Notes under the pieces: model-generated | Databases searched by the model: none | What the model was told of the DNA's origin: nothing | Seen by the model: only the letters and a program-made list of their open reading frames with translations | Program-made: the position numbers and the translations under genes | Origin: JBDTMT01 sp033764095 | GTDB lineage: Bacteria; Desulfobacterota; Binatia; HRBIN30; CADEER01 | Assembly: GCA_033764095.1 (NCBI GenBank) | Contig: JANRJF010000399.1 | Coordinates: 1 to 33,155, forward strand | Direction: 5' to 3' | Length of the DNA stretch: 33,155 bases | Shown here: piece by piece, positions 26,019 to 32,514 of the stretch | Position numbering within the stretch: the stretch's first letter is position 1 | Layout: each line of letters starts with the position of its first letter

Positions 26019-26056
26019 CGCGCCACCTTTTTCCCGAAAACCTGGAGTCATCGCCG

Positions 26057-26476
26057 ATGCGCATGATCGTGCCCCCGGTGAAGGAGCGGCGGGTGATCAA
26101 CCGCCTGCTCGTCGCATTCTTCCGCGACCACAAGGTGTCGAACTTCAATCGCGCGCTGAGCCTGCTGAGTCGCTTCTACCGGCTCAAGCGCCCGCAGGTT
26201 GAATGGTTCGAGTACCTCGACTGGGGGCGATCGGTGGGGCGCTGCTACGAGAACGGTAAGATCCACCTGGTGCACCCGGAGAACTGGAAGCGCGGTCGCA
26301 AGTACAACTCCGAGCGCCAGTGGGTGAACGCGGTCTATCACGAGATGGGCCACTACATCTTCTGGACCGACGCCGAGCGGAAGGCCGATACGTTCGCGCT
26401 GCACATGGAGCGCAACGTCTCGCGCGCCGCCATGCTGGTCGGTGGTCGCGCTCGTCCGGTGCGCAAGGCCGCATGA
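26057..26476 (+). CDS. Putative HExxH zinc metallopeptidase-like protein
   Basis: 139-residue small protein with a zinc-peptidase motif: His95-Glu96-Met-Gly-His99, then YIFWTDAERKADTFALHM, where Glu107 or Asp111 could be the third ligand, as in the ImmA/SprT-like minigluzincins. The N-terminal half is basic and helical (ERRVINRLLVAFFRDHKVSNFNRALSLL) and resembles no domain I know; a middle block (VGRCYENGKIHLVHPENW) looks like a beta-hairpin before the active-site helix, the usual arrangement in this class. No signal peptide. It overlaps the next gene by 4 nt (ATGA). Peptidase activity is inferred from the motif only, and the target is unknown. Confidence 0.75.
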   Translation: MRMIVPPVKERRVINRLLVAFFRDHKVSNFNRALSLLSRFYRLKRPQVEWFEYLDWGRSVGRCYENGKIHLVHPENWKRGRKYNSERQWVNAVYHEMGHYIFWTDAERKADTFALHMERNVSRAAMLVGGRARPVRKAA

Positions 26477-27042
26477 GCGACGTTCCGGGCGGCGACAAGC
26501 CGGAGCAGGGGCCGGCGGTCAAGGATCGCTGGTGGGTCGACACCGGCGACAAGAAGAAAGAGCGCGCCGCGCCGCCGCAGCCGGTATCGACGGTCGGCCG
26601 GCGCTTCTATCGCACCGGCGTCGGCTTCGACCAGGACAAGGCGCGCACGCGGCTGAGCGACAACAACCGTCGCATCCTGGAAGAGGCCAATCCGGCCGAC
26701 GGGGAGTGGGCCTACCTGCTGCTCGCCGACAAGCCGCACAACCAGCAGAACCGCGAGCGCATCCAGGCGCAGGTGACGCTGCCGCCGTATGCGCGCGGCG
26801 TGGTGGTCGATTGTGGGCGCACCCTCCGCCTGCTGGTCACCGGCACGCCGCCGGGCGAGCGCATCCTCGACCTGACGCTCGGCGACACGCCGTCGTTCGA
26901 CTGCTGGATCGAGGGCGACTGGGTGCGCGAGCGCGTCTTCCGCGATCAACGCAGCGCGCTCGGCGCGCTGCGCCGGTTCATTCCCGAACTGCTGTCCCCG
27001 GAAGGCATCGCCGCCGGCGAAGCGGTGCGGGCGCGCGTCTGA
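26473..27042 (+). CDS. Unknown protein translationally coupled to the HExxH protein
   Basis: 189 residues, not recognised. The first 45 residues are polar and probably disordered (GGDKPEQGPAVKDRWW then DTGDKKKERAAPP). The rest alternates predicted helices and strands (EEANPADGEWAYLLLADKP, VTLPPYARGVVVDCGRTLRLLV, GERILDLTLGDTPSFDCWIEGDWV) ending with a helix and a PELLSPEGIAAGEAV stretch. No membrane segment or signal. ATG 26473 overlaps the upstream TGA, so it should be made together with the HExxH protein and could be its partner, substrate or inhibitor. It ends 3 nt from the convergent DUF3553-like gene. Confidence 0.75.
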   Translation: MSDVPGGDKPEQGPAVKDRWWVDTGDKKKERAAPPQPVSTVGRRFYRTGVGFDQDKARTRLSDNNRRILEEANPADGEWAYLLLADKPHNQQNRERIQAQVTLPPYARGVVVDCGRTLRLLVTGTPPGERILDLTLGDTPSFDCWIEGDWVRERVFRDQRSALGALRRFIPELLSPEGIAAGEAVRARV

Positions 27043-27045
27043 GCG

Positions 27046-27372
27046 TCAGGCGCGCGGGACGCGCGGACGGCGCGGCGCCGGCAGGGCGGCGCGCGGCGAG
27101 CGACCGGCGCGCACCGGCTTCACCTCGCCGAACACGCTCTCGGCATCGATCAGCTTGCGGATGCCGAAGATGCGGCAGCACATCGGTGCGTCGAGGTCGT
27201 TGTTGAAAGTGCGCAGCCGCCCGTCCTGGAACTTGATGCGCACCAGGCAGGTACCGCCGGGGACGGTCGAGGTCATCTCCTCGACGACGCGTCCCTCGCC
27301 CCACTCGAGATGCTCGCGGTGCTGCACCACGTCGTCGAGTCGCAGGAAGAGGCGAAAACCGTTGGTGCCCAT
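27046..27372 (-). CDS. DUF3553-like small protein
   Basis: 108 residues. The central part (LEWGEGRVVEEMTSTVPGGTCLVRIKFQDGRLRTF) has the W-G-x-G-x-V then beta-strand pattern of DUF3553/CarD-like SH3 barrels, which in other proteins bind partners or follow helicases; assignment is by pattern only. A second part (PMCCRIFGIRKLIDAESVF) carries adjacent cysteines, and the end is a basic Arg/Pro-rich tail (RPRVPRA). It lies 53 bp downstream of the thiolase beyond a hairpin. GGAGG is only 1 nt from the ATG, too close to act as a ribosome site. A weak pair TTCGCC, 17 nt, TAGAAA (27387-27382) would start transcription 3 nt before the ATG. Confidence 0.65.
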   Translation of the reverse strand: MGTNGFRLFLRLDDVVQHREHLEWGEGRVVEEMTSTVPGGTCLVRIKFQDGRLRTFNNDLDAPMCCRIFGIRKLIDAESVFGEVKPVRAGRSPRAALPAPRRPRVPRA

Positions 27373-27393
27373 GCCTCCGTTTTTCTAGCACGC

Positions 27394-27425
27394 GGGCGTC
27401 AGGCGGCGAACGCGGGCTGACGCCC
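27394..27425 (-). terminator. 9-bp hairpin right after the thiolase stop
   Basis: GGGCGTCAG (27394-27402) and CTGACGCCC (27417-27425) pair perfectly around a 14-nt loop. The stem begins at the base after the thiolase TGA. No T-run follows, so it is likely a 3'-end stabiliser or Rho-assisted stop separating the thiolase from the DUF3553-like gene. Confidence 0.45.
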
Positions 27426-28583
27426 TCAGGTGTCGGTGCTGACGATCATGGTCGCCGATGCGCTCCACACGCCGCCGGTGCCGTGGCAGATCGCGGTGCG
27501 TGCATCCGCCACCTGGCGCGCGCCGCATTCGCCGCGCAGCTGGCGCACCGCTTCGATGATCGTGAAGATGCCGTACATCCCGGTATGCGTGTAGGAGAGC
27601 CCGCCGCCGTTGGTGTTCATCGGGAAGTCGCCGCCCGGGGCGGTGCGCTGGCCGCTGACGAACGGCCCGCCCTCGCCGCGCCCGCAGAAGCCGAGCGCTT
27701 CCAGTGCCAGGATCGGGACGATGGTGAAAGCGTCGTAGAACATCGCCAGGTCGATGTCGGCGTGCCGCACGCCCGACATCGCAAAGGCGCGCGCGCCGGC
27801 GGCTTCCGCCGCGTCCCAGCGATCGAACGCGGGCATCTGGCTGACCATCTGATGCGTGGTCGCCTCGCCGGTGCCGAGCACGTACACCGGCGGCTTCGGC
27901 AGATCGCGCGCGCGCTCCGCCGCGGTGACCACGCAGGCGCCGCCGGCGTCGGTCACCAGGCAGCAGTCGAGCAGATTGAACGGCCAGGCGATCGGCCGCG
28001 ACGTCAGCACGTCGTCGATGGTGATCGGATCGCGGGCGAAGGCTTTCGGGTTCAGCGCCGCCCACTTGCGCGTCGCCACCGCCACCTCGGCCATCTGCTC
28101 CTTGGTGGTGCCGTACTGGTGCATGTGGCGGGTGGCGAGGAAGCCGTAGCCGCTCGGCGGCCCGACCGTGCCCCACACCACCTCGAACTGGTTGTTGGTC
28201 GAGTCCTCGCCCCAGCGCGGCGCCGGCATGGCGATGCGCGAGTGGCCGGACTCGCCGTGCGTGATCAGCGCCACCTCGCACAGGCCGGCGTGGATCGCCG
28301 CCATGGCGTGCTCGACGTGCAGGATGAAGGAGCAACCGCCGACCTGCGTGCCGCCGATGAAGCGCGGCCGGATCCCGAGGTACTCCGGCACGTCGTTGGC
28401 CATGTTGCGTCCGGAGGTGAACACCGCGTCGACGTCGCTCTTCTTCAGGCCGGCGTCGGCGAGCGCGTTGTGCGCCGCTTCCATGTGCAGCGCCAGCGCC
28501 GACTTGTGCGGCAGCCGTCCGAGCTCGTCCGACTCGCCGACGCCGACGATGGCGGCGCGACCGCGCAGCGGGTGCGCGCTCAT
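27426..28583 (-). CDS. Thiolase-family protein (SCP2/non-specific lipid-transfer type)
   Basis: 385-residue thiolase-fold protein of the class that pairs with DUF35 proteins in acyl-CoA and steroid side-chain metabolism (carbon-carbon bond cleavage or formation at CoA thioesters). Candidate active-site residues are Cys84 (GGCSFILHVEHA), His333 in the NTNGGGLSYTH loop and Cys366 (ICHGTGG), so the thiolase Cys-His-Cys set seems to be kept, though the Cys84 context differs from typical degradative thiolases. Ltp2-like aldolases use the same fold, so thiolase versus aldolase remains open. It overlaps the upstream DUF35 gene by 4 nt (ATGA), strongly suggesting a two-protein complex. Confidence 0.88.
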   Translation of the reverse strand: MSAHPLRGRAAIVGVGESDELGRLPHKSALALHMEAAHNALADAGLKKSDVDAVFTSGRNMANDVPEYLGIRPRFIGGTQVGGCSFILHVEHAMAAIHAGLCEVALITHGESGHSRIAMPAPRWGEDSTNNQFEVVWGTVGPPSGYGFLATRHMHQYGTTKEQMAEVAVATRKWAALNPKAFARDPITIDDVLTSRPIAWPFNLLDCCLVTDAGGACVVTAAERARDLPKPPVYVLGTGEATTHQMVSQMPAFDRWDAAEAAGARAFAMSGVRHADIDLAMFYDAFTIVPILALEALGFCGRGEGGPFVSGQRTAPGGDFPMNTNGGGLSYTHTGMYGIFTIIEAVRQLRGECGARQVADARTAICHGTGGVWSASATMIVSTDT

Positions 28584-29002
28584 GCGCCCTCACGCGGGCG
28601 GAACTTCGGCAGCGTGATGTCGGCGGTGATGTCCTCGAACACCACCTCGAGCGGCAGGTCGCAGCGCAGGGTCTTCGGATCCGGCTCGACGCCGACGATG
28701 TGCGACATCAGGCGCGGCCCTTCCTCCAGCTCGACGATGCCGATGACGTAGGGCGCCGGCACCGGGTAGTTGCGCGGCGGCCGGTGGTTGATGACGAAGG
28801 TGTGCAGGCGGGCGCGGCCGCTCGCCTCGACCCAGCGTACGGCGCGCGACAGGCAGGTCGGGCACAACGGACGCGGGTAGAAGTAGGGCGTGTGGCAGTC
28901 GTCGCAGGTCTGGAACACCAGGCGGCGCTGCTTGGTCGCGTCCCAGAACGGTTTCGTCTCTGGTGTCGGCTTCGGAATCGGTCCGCTGTACGTGTCGGCC
29001 AT
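28580..29002 (-). CDS. Zn-ribbon/OB-fold protein (DUF35)
   Basis: 140-residue acyl-CoA-associated protein. A helical lead (PETKPFWDATKQRRLVFQTC) is followed by the zinc ribbon CDDC-x10-CPTC (about residues 33-50) and an OB-fold (SGRARLHTFVINHRPP, then YVIGIVELEEGPRLMSHIVG). DUF35 proteins bind thiolases and hold CoA substrate or complete the active site. It is the first gene of the pair with the thiolase. ATG 29002 was chosen because MADTYSGPIPKPTPETKPFW matches the family start and the promoter lies directly upstream; longer frames run into the mobA promoter region. No ribosome site; the mRNA is predicted leaderless. Confidence 0.92.
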   Translation of the reverse strand: MADTYSGPIPKPTPETKPFWDATKQRRLVFQTCDDCHTPYFYPRPLCPTCLSRAVRWVEASGRARLHTFVINHRPPRNYPVPAPYVIGIVELEEGPRLMSHIVGVEPDPKTLRCDLPLEVVFEDITADITLPKFRPREGA

Positions 29003-29014
29003 CTGAGTCGCGCT

Positions 29015-29043
29015 GATGTAGGACCCTGCCGCGGGTGAATCAA
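29015..29043 (-). promoter_or_regulatory. Promoter of the DUF35-thiolase pair, predicted near-leaderless
   Basis: Minus strand TTGATT (29043-29038), 17-nt spacer, TACATC (29020-29015). Transcription from about 29008 leaves only about 6 nt before the ATG at 29002, with no Shine-Dalgarno. Confidence 0.45.
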
Positions 29044-29056
29044 GCTGCCATGCGGC

Positions 29057-29085
29057 TTGACTGCCCAACCGACCAACTCTATGCT
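29057..29085 (+). promoter_or_regulatory. Promoter of the mobA run
   Basis: TTGACT (29057-29062), 17-nt spacer, TATGCT (29080-29085), a strong match. Its -35 is only 13 bp from the -35 of the divergent DUF35 promoter, so the two polymerase sites would overlap and may compete. The predicted mobA leader is about 50 nt. Confidence 0.6.
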
Positions 29086-29141
29086 CCGCCGCAGTTTTCA
29101 CCAGCTCCGTTGCGGTCGCGCCCGGTTCGTCGTTCCAGCTC

Positions 29142-29768
29142 ATGAATGAGCACCCGATTTGGCTCAGCGCCCGCGTTGCCGGGGTCATCCTGGCCGGAGG
29201 CCGCAACAGTCGCATGGGCGGACGGGACAAGGCGTTCCTGCGCGTCGACGGGGCGACCGTCTTCGAACGGACGCTGAGCGTCCTGCGCCGCTGCTTCTCG
29301 CACGTGCTGGTGGTGAGCAACACGCCGGAGAAGTACGCCGACTATGCGGTCGACGTGACGCGCGACGAGCTCGTCGGCCTCGGTCCGCTCGGCGGGTTGC
29401 ATGCGGCGCTCGGTCGCGTGCCGACCCCGTATGCGTTCGTCACCGCGTGCGACATGCCGTTCGTGCGCGAGGAGACGATTCGCTATCTCGTGTCGCGCCT
29501 CGCCGGTCAGGACGCCATCGTGCCGGAGTGGGATGGCGACATCGAGCCGCTGCTGGCGGTCTATTCGACCGGTCTGCGCACGCAGATCGCTGCCGCCGCC
29601 GCCGCCGGCGTCGTCGCAGTGCGCGACTTCCTGCCACGCATCGACGTCGAGTACGTGCCGCAAGCGGAGATGGCGCGCGTCGCCGGGGCGGAGGAGTCCT
29701 TCCGCAACGTGAACACGCCCGAGGACGCCGCCCGCTTCGCCGTGCAGGTCGGAGGCGAACCGGCCTGA
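29142..29768 (+). CDS. mobA: Molybdenum cofactor guanylyltransferase
   Basis: 208-residue nucleotidyltransferase that adds GMP to molybdopterin cofactor to form MGD. The nucleotide motif is LAGG-x-N-S-R-M-G-G-R-D-K-A (about residues 17-31), followed by the family-typical D-x-L-x-x-x-G-P-L-G-G-L-H-A-A-L block (DELVGLGPLGGLHAAL) and the metal aspartate in TACDMPFV. C-terminal RNVNTPEDAARF is the usual N-x-N-T-P-x-D motif. The presence implies MGD-dependent molybdoenzymes elsewhere in the genome. No clear ribosome site precedes the ATG. Next gene 63 nt downstream. Confidence 0.93.
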   Translation: MNEHPIWLSARVAGVILAGGRNSRMGGRDKAFLRVDGATVFERTLSVLRRCFSHVLVVSNTPEKYADYAVDVTRDELVGLGPLGGLHAALGRVPTPYAFVTACDMPFVREETIRYLVSRLAGQDAIVPEWDGDIEPLLAVYSTGLRTQIAAAAAAGVVAVRDFLPRIDVEYVPQAEMARVAGAEESFRNVNTPEDAARFAVQVGGEPA

Positions 29769-29831
29769 TCCCGCCGCGCCGCTCGCGGCGCGCCTTCCCA
29801 TCATGTGGCGACGCGAAGGAGACCTGTTCGA

Positions 29832-30434
29832 ATGAGCGACGATCCGATTGGCGCCGCGCTCGCGGAGTGGACGGCCGGGCTCGACCCGGCCGCGGCGCGC
29901 ATCGCGTGCTTCGAACGCGTGCGCGATCTGCCGTTCCGCTACCCGTCGAGCCGCGACCCGCGCGCGGTGCTCGAGGCCGGCGCCGGCTCGTGCTCCGGCA
30001 AGCACTACCTGCTCGGCGAGCTCTATCGCCGGCTCGGCGTGCCGGTGCGCCACATGGTCTGCTCACACCGCTTCAACGACTCGCCGCTGCCGTTTCCCGA
30101 CCACATGCAGGACCTGCTCGACAAGAACGAGGTCCTCGACTGGCACGACTACCTGCAGATCAACGTCGACGGGAACTGGATCGACGTCGATGCGACCTGG
30201 CCGCAGGCGCTGCGCGATTTCGGCCTGCCGGTGACCGACGACTGGGACGGCAAGTCGGCGATGTCGCTCACCGTCGTGCCGGACGAGCACGAGGAGCTGC
30301 GCGGCGATCTGGCGAAGGGCAAGGAAGAGCGCCTCAGCCGCCTCACCCCGCGCCAGCGCGGACTGCGCAAGCAGTTCCTCGAGTCGCTCAGCAAGTGGGC
30401 GGACGAGCTGCAGGCCGAGGCGCAGCAGGACTGA
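29832..30434 (+). CDS. Transglutaminase-like superfamily protein
   Basis: 200-residue papain-like fold of the transglutaminase core family. The expected triad is visible: Cys54 in AGAGSCSGKHYLLGELYRRLG, His105 in DWHDYLQI and Asp118 or Asp120 in WIDVDATWP. Bacterial members act as peptidases, amidases or acyltransferases; the reaction here is unknown. No signal peptide, so probably cytosolic. The tail is charged and helical (KGKEERLSRLTPRQRGLRKQFL). AAGGAG lies about 10 nt before ATG 29832. The next gene starts on the base shared with this gene's TGA, so the two are coupled. Confidence 0.83.
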   Translation: MSDDPIGAALAEWTAGLDPAAARIACFERVRDLPFRYPSSRDPRAVLEAGAGSCSGKHYLLGELYRRLGVPVRHMVCSHRFNDSPLPFPDHMQDLLDKNEVLDWHDYLQINVDGNWIDVDATWPQALRDFGLPVTDDWDGKSAMSLTVVPDEHEELRGDLAKGKEERLSRLTPRQRGLRKQFLESLSKWADELQAEAQQD

Positions 30435-30949
30435 TGGCGCACTCGTCGGCCGGCGAGCTGGTCGACATCGTCGACGCCGACGACCGCGTCCTGCGCCAGG
30501 CGACGCGCGCCGAGATGCGCGCCGGCCGCCTGCGCCACCGGGCGACCTACCTGCTGGTGTTCAACTCGCGCGGCGAGTTGTTCGTTCACCAGCGCACGGC
30601 CAGCAAGGACGTCTACCCGGCCTACTGGGACGTCGCCGTCGGCGGTGTCGTCGGCGCAGGTGAATCCTATGACGACGGGGCGCGCCGCGAGCTGGCGGAA
30701 GAGATCGGCGTGCGCGACGCGGCGCCCGAGCCATTGTTCGGTTTCGCCTGGGAGGACGCCGGCAACCAGGTGCACGGCCGCGTCTATCGCGTCGTCACCG
30801 ATGCGCCGCTGCGCTTGCAGGCGGAGGAGATTCAACACGGCGAGTGGCTCCTGCCGGCGGCGGTCGACGCGCGCATCGCGCGCGACCCGTTCTGCCCCGA
30901 CGGTGTCCTGGTGTGGCGCCGCTACGTGGCGGGGCAGGTGAGCAGGTGA
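30434..30949 (+). CDS. NUDIX hydrolase, YfcD-like
   Basis: 171-residue NUDIX enzyme. The box G-x5-E-x7-R-E-L-x-E-E-x-G-V is intact at residues 71-93 (GVVGAGES then ARRELAEEIGV), giving the divalent-metal site for diphosphate hydrolysis. The N-terminal order (LVDIVDADDRVLRQATRAEMR, LRHRATYLLVFN, VHQRTASKDVYPAYWD) closely follows E. coli YfcD and is also reminiscent of isopentenyl-diphosphate isomerase; the substrate is not known. ATG overlaps the preceding TGA by one base (TGATG). Its last codons lie inside the left arm of a 35-nt inverted repeat. Confidence 0.92.
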   Translation: MAHSSAGELVDIVDADDRVLRQATRAEMRAGRLRHRATYLLVFNSRGELFVHQRTASKDVYPAYWDVAVGGVVGAGESYDDGARRELAEEIGVRDAAPEPLFGFAWEDAGNQVHGRVYRVVTDAPLRLQAEEIQHGEWLLPAAVDARIARDPFCPDGVLVWRRYVAGQVSR

Positions 30950-31039
30950 GCCGGTGCGCCGGTATGCCGGTGCGCCGGTATGCGATATCGTCGTTCGTTC
31001 TCGCACCGGCTGACCGGCGCACCGGCGCACCTGCTCACC
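30937..31039. repeat. Large imperfect inverted repeat with internal tandem repeat
   Basis: Left arm 30937-30971 and right arm 31005-31039 are reverse complements over 35 nt with 3 mismatches; the loop is 33 nt. Inside the left half a 16-bp unit made of CCGGTGCG and CCGGTATG occurs twice in tandem (30951-30982). The arms are built from GGTGAGC/GGTGCGCCGGT-like words. It lies between the convergent NUDIX and M20 genes, whose stops are close on each side, so it could work as a two-way transcription stop. The repeated words also look like a dispersed intergenic repeat family. Confidence 0.75.
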
Positions 31040-31050
31040 GGCTCTCCCGC

Positions 31051-32430
31051 CTACAGCTGCTTCAGCGCCTCGTAGATGACCTGCGTCGCCTGGCCAAGGG
31101 CGGAGACCGGGATGCGCTCGTCGACGCCGTGCACGGTGCCGGTGAGCTGCTTCGAGAGCAGCACCGGGAAGAAGCCGTAGGCCGGCACGCCGCGCTGCCG
31201 GAAGAAGCGCGAGTCGGTGCCGCCGGTGGTCATCGACGGGGTGACGACGACGCCGGGATAGACGGTGTGCGTGGCGCGCAGCATCGCTTCGTAGAGCGGC
31301 GTATCGGTCGGTGAGGTGGGCGCCGACTCCGGCGCCTGCAGGATCTCGAAGGTGATGCCGGGATCGTCGATCTCCTTGCGCAGTTGCTCGATGAACGCCT
31401 GCGGCTTGGTGTCGGGCAGCAGGCGGCAGTCGAGCACCGCCTCGGCGCGCTCGGGGATGACGTTCGGCTTGTAACCGGCGTCGAGCATGGTGAGCGCCAG
31501 GGTGTCGCGCGTCATCGCCACCGACCATGGCTCCTGCTGCAGCAGCCCGTCGGCGAACAGCCACACCACCGGGTTGCTGAGCCGGCGCATGGCGAAGCCC
31601 TCCATGCCGCCGACCTGCGCGCCGACGTTGCGGAACACCTCGCGCGCCACCGGCGTCAGCCGCGGCGCCGGCGGGTTGTCGAGCAATCGGGTCAGCGCCT
31701 GCGTCAGCCGCCGCGGCGCGGCGCCGGGGAAGGGGCGCGAGCCGTGCCCCGACGGCCCCTCCGCGATGAGGCGCAGCCACAGCACCTGCTTCTCGGTGAC
31801 CGAGATGAACAGCGCCGGCGCCGGCAGCAGGTCGGTGATGCCGATGCCGCCCTCGTCCCAGACCGCCGCCGCGTCGAGCAGGTCCGGGCGGTGCTGCTCC
31901 AGCCAGGCCGTCCCCTGCGTGGCGCCGACCTCCTCGTCGGGCACGGCGAGGAAGACGAGATCGTGCCCGGGGCGCTCGCCGCGCTCGGCCAGCAGGCGCA
32001 GCGCGGTGAGCATGGAGATCGCCAGGCCCTTCATGTCGAGCGCGCCGCGGCCGTAGACGACGCCGTCGCGCACCTCGCCGCCGAACGGCGGGACGCTCCA
32101 GCGCGCCGCGTCGGCCGGCACCACGTCCATGTGGTTGAGCAGCACGATCGGCTTGCCGGGGCCGCCGCTGCCCTTGACGCGGGCGAGCAGGAACGGCTTC
32201 TCGACCGCCGCGCCGAACTGTTCCGACTCGATGCCGGCGGCGCGCAACTCGGCGGCGAGGAACGCGGCCGCGGCGCGCGTGTCGCCGGGCGGATTGCTGC
32301 TGTCGATGCGCAGATAGGCGGAGAGCCGGGCGGCGGCGTCGTCGGCGACCCGCGCCCAGTCGATCGGCACGGCGGCGGCGGGGCGGGCGGCGCACAGGGC
32401 GAGCAGGAGAGCGACCAGCCGGCGGCGCAT
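31051..32430 (-). CDS. Exported M20 family metallopeptidase
   Basis: 459-residue di-zinc amidohydrolase/peptidase of family M20 (ArgE/DapE/CPG2/ACY1). A signal peptide (residues 1-20, RRRL then ALLLALCAARPAAA) marks export to the periplasm. Metal and catalytic residues in order: His100 (LLNHMD), Asp102, bridging Asp132 (GRGALDMKG), general base pair Glu166-Glu167 (VPDEEVG), a ligand near Asp192 (VWDEGG) and His near 431 (TVHGVDERI). The dimerisation (lid) domain lies about 215-345. The substrate is not predictable from sequence; small peptides or acylated amino acids are usual. It is divergent from the last gene of the window. TAGACA lies 9 nt upstream of the ATG but has no partner -35. Confidence 0.93.
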   Translation of the reverse strand: MRRRLVALLLALCAARPAAAVPIDWARVADDAAARLSAYLRIDSSNPPGDTRAAAAFLAAELRAAGIESEQFGAAVEKPFLLARVKGSGGPGKPIVLLNHMDVVPADAARWSVPPFGGEVRDGVVYGRGALDMKGLAISMLTALRLLAERGERPGHDLVFLAVPDEEVGATQGTAWLEQHRPDLLDAAAVWDEGGIGITDLLPAPALFISVTEKQVLWLRLIAEGPSGHGSRPFPGAAPRRLTQALTRLLDNPPAPRLTPVAREVFRNVGAQVGGMEGFAMRRLSNPVVWLFADGLLQQEPWSVAMTRDTLALTMLDAGYKPNVIPERAEAVLDCRLLPDTKPQAFIEQLRKEIDDPGITFEILQAPESAPTSPTDTPLYEAMLRATHTVYPGVVVTPSMTTGGTDSRFFRQRGVPAYGFFPVLLSKQLTGTVHGVDERIPVSALGQATQVIYEALKQL

Positions 32431-32478
32431 GCGGCGTGCTGTCTACTGGTTCGCGCGCGCCGGCGCCACCCCGCAAGC

Positions 32479-32508
32479 TTGCACCGCACGGCGCGGCGCG
32501 GCTATCTA
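32479..32508 (+). promoter_or_regulatory. Promoter of the cysteine-rich secreted protein gene, predicted leaderless
   Basis: TTGCAC (32479-32484), 18-nt spacer, TATCTA (32503-32508). Seven bases after the -10 is exactly the A of the ATG at 32515, and only TCGTCG lies between, so there is no ribosome site. Confidence 0.5.
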
Positions 32509-32514
32509 TCGTCG

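Noticed and set aside
30951..30982. Tandem 16-mers as a CRISPR array
   Set aside because: There are only two directly adjacent copies, with no spacers and no cas gene nearby.
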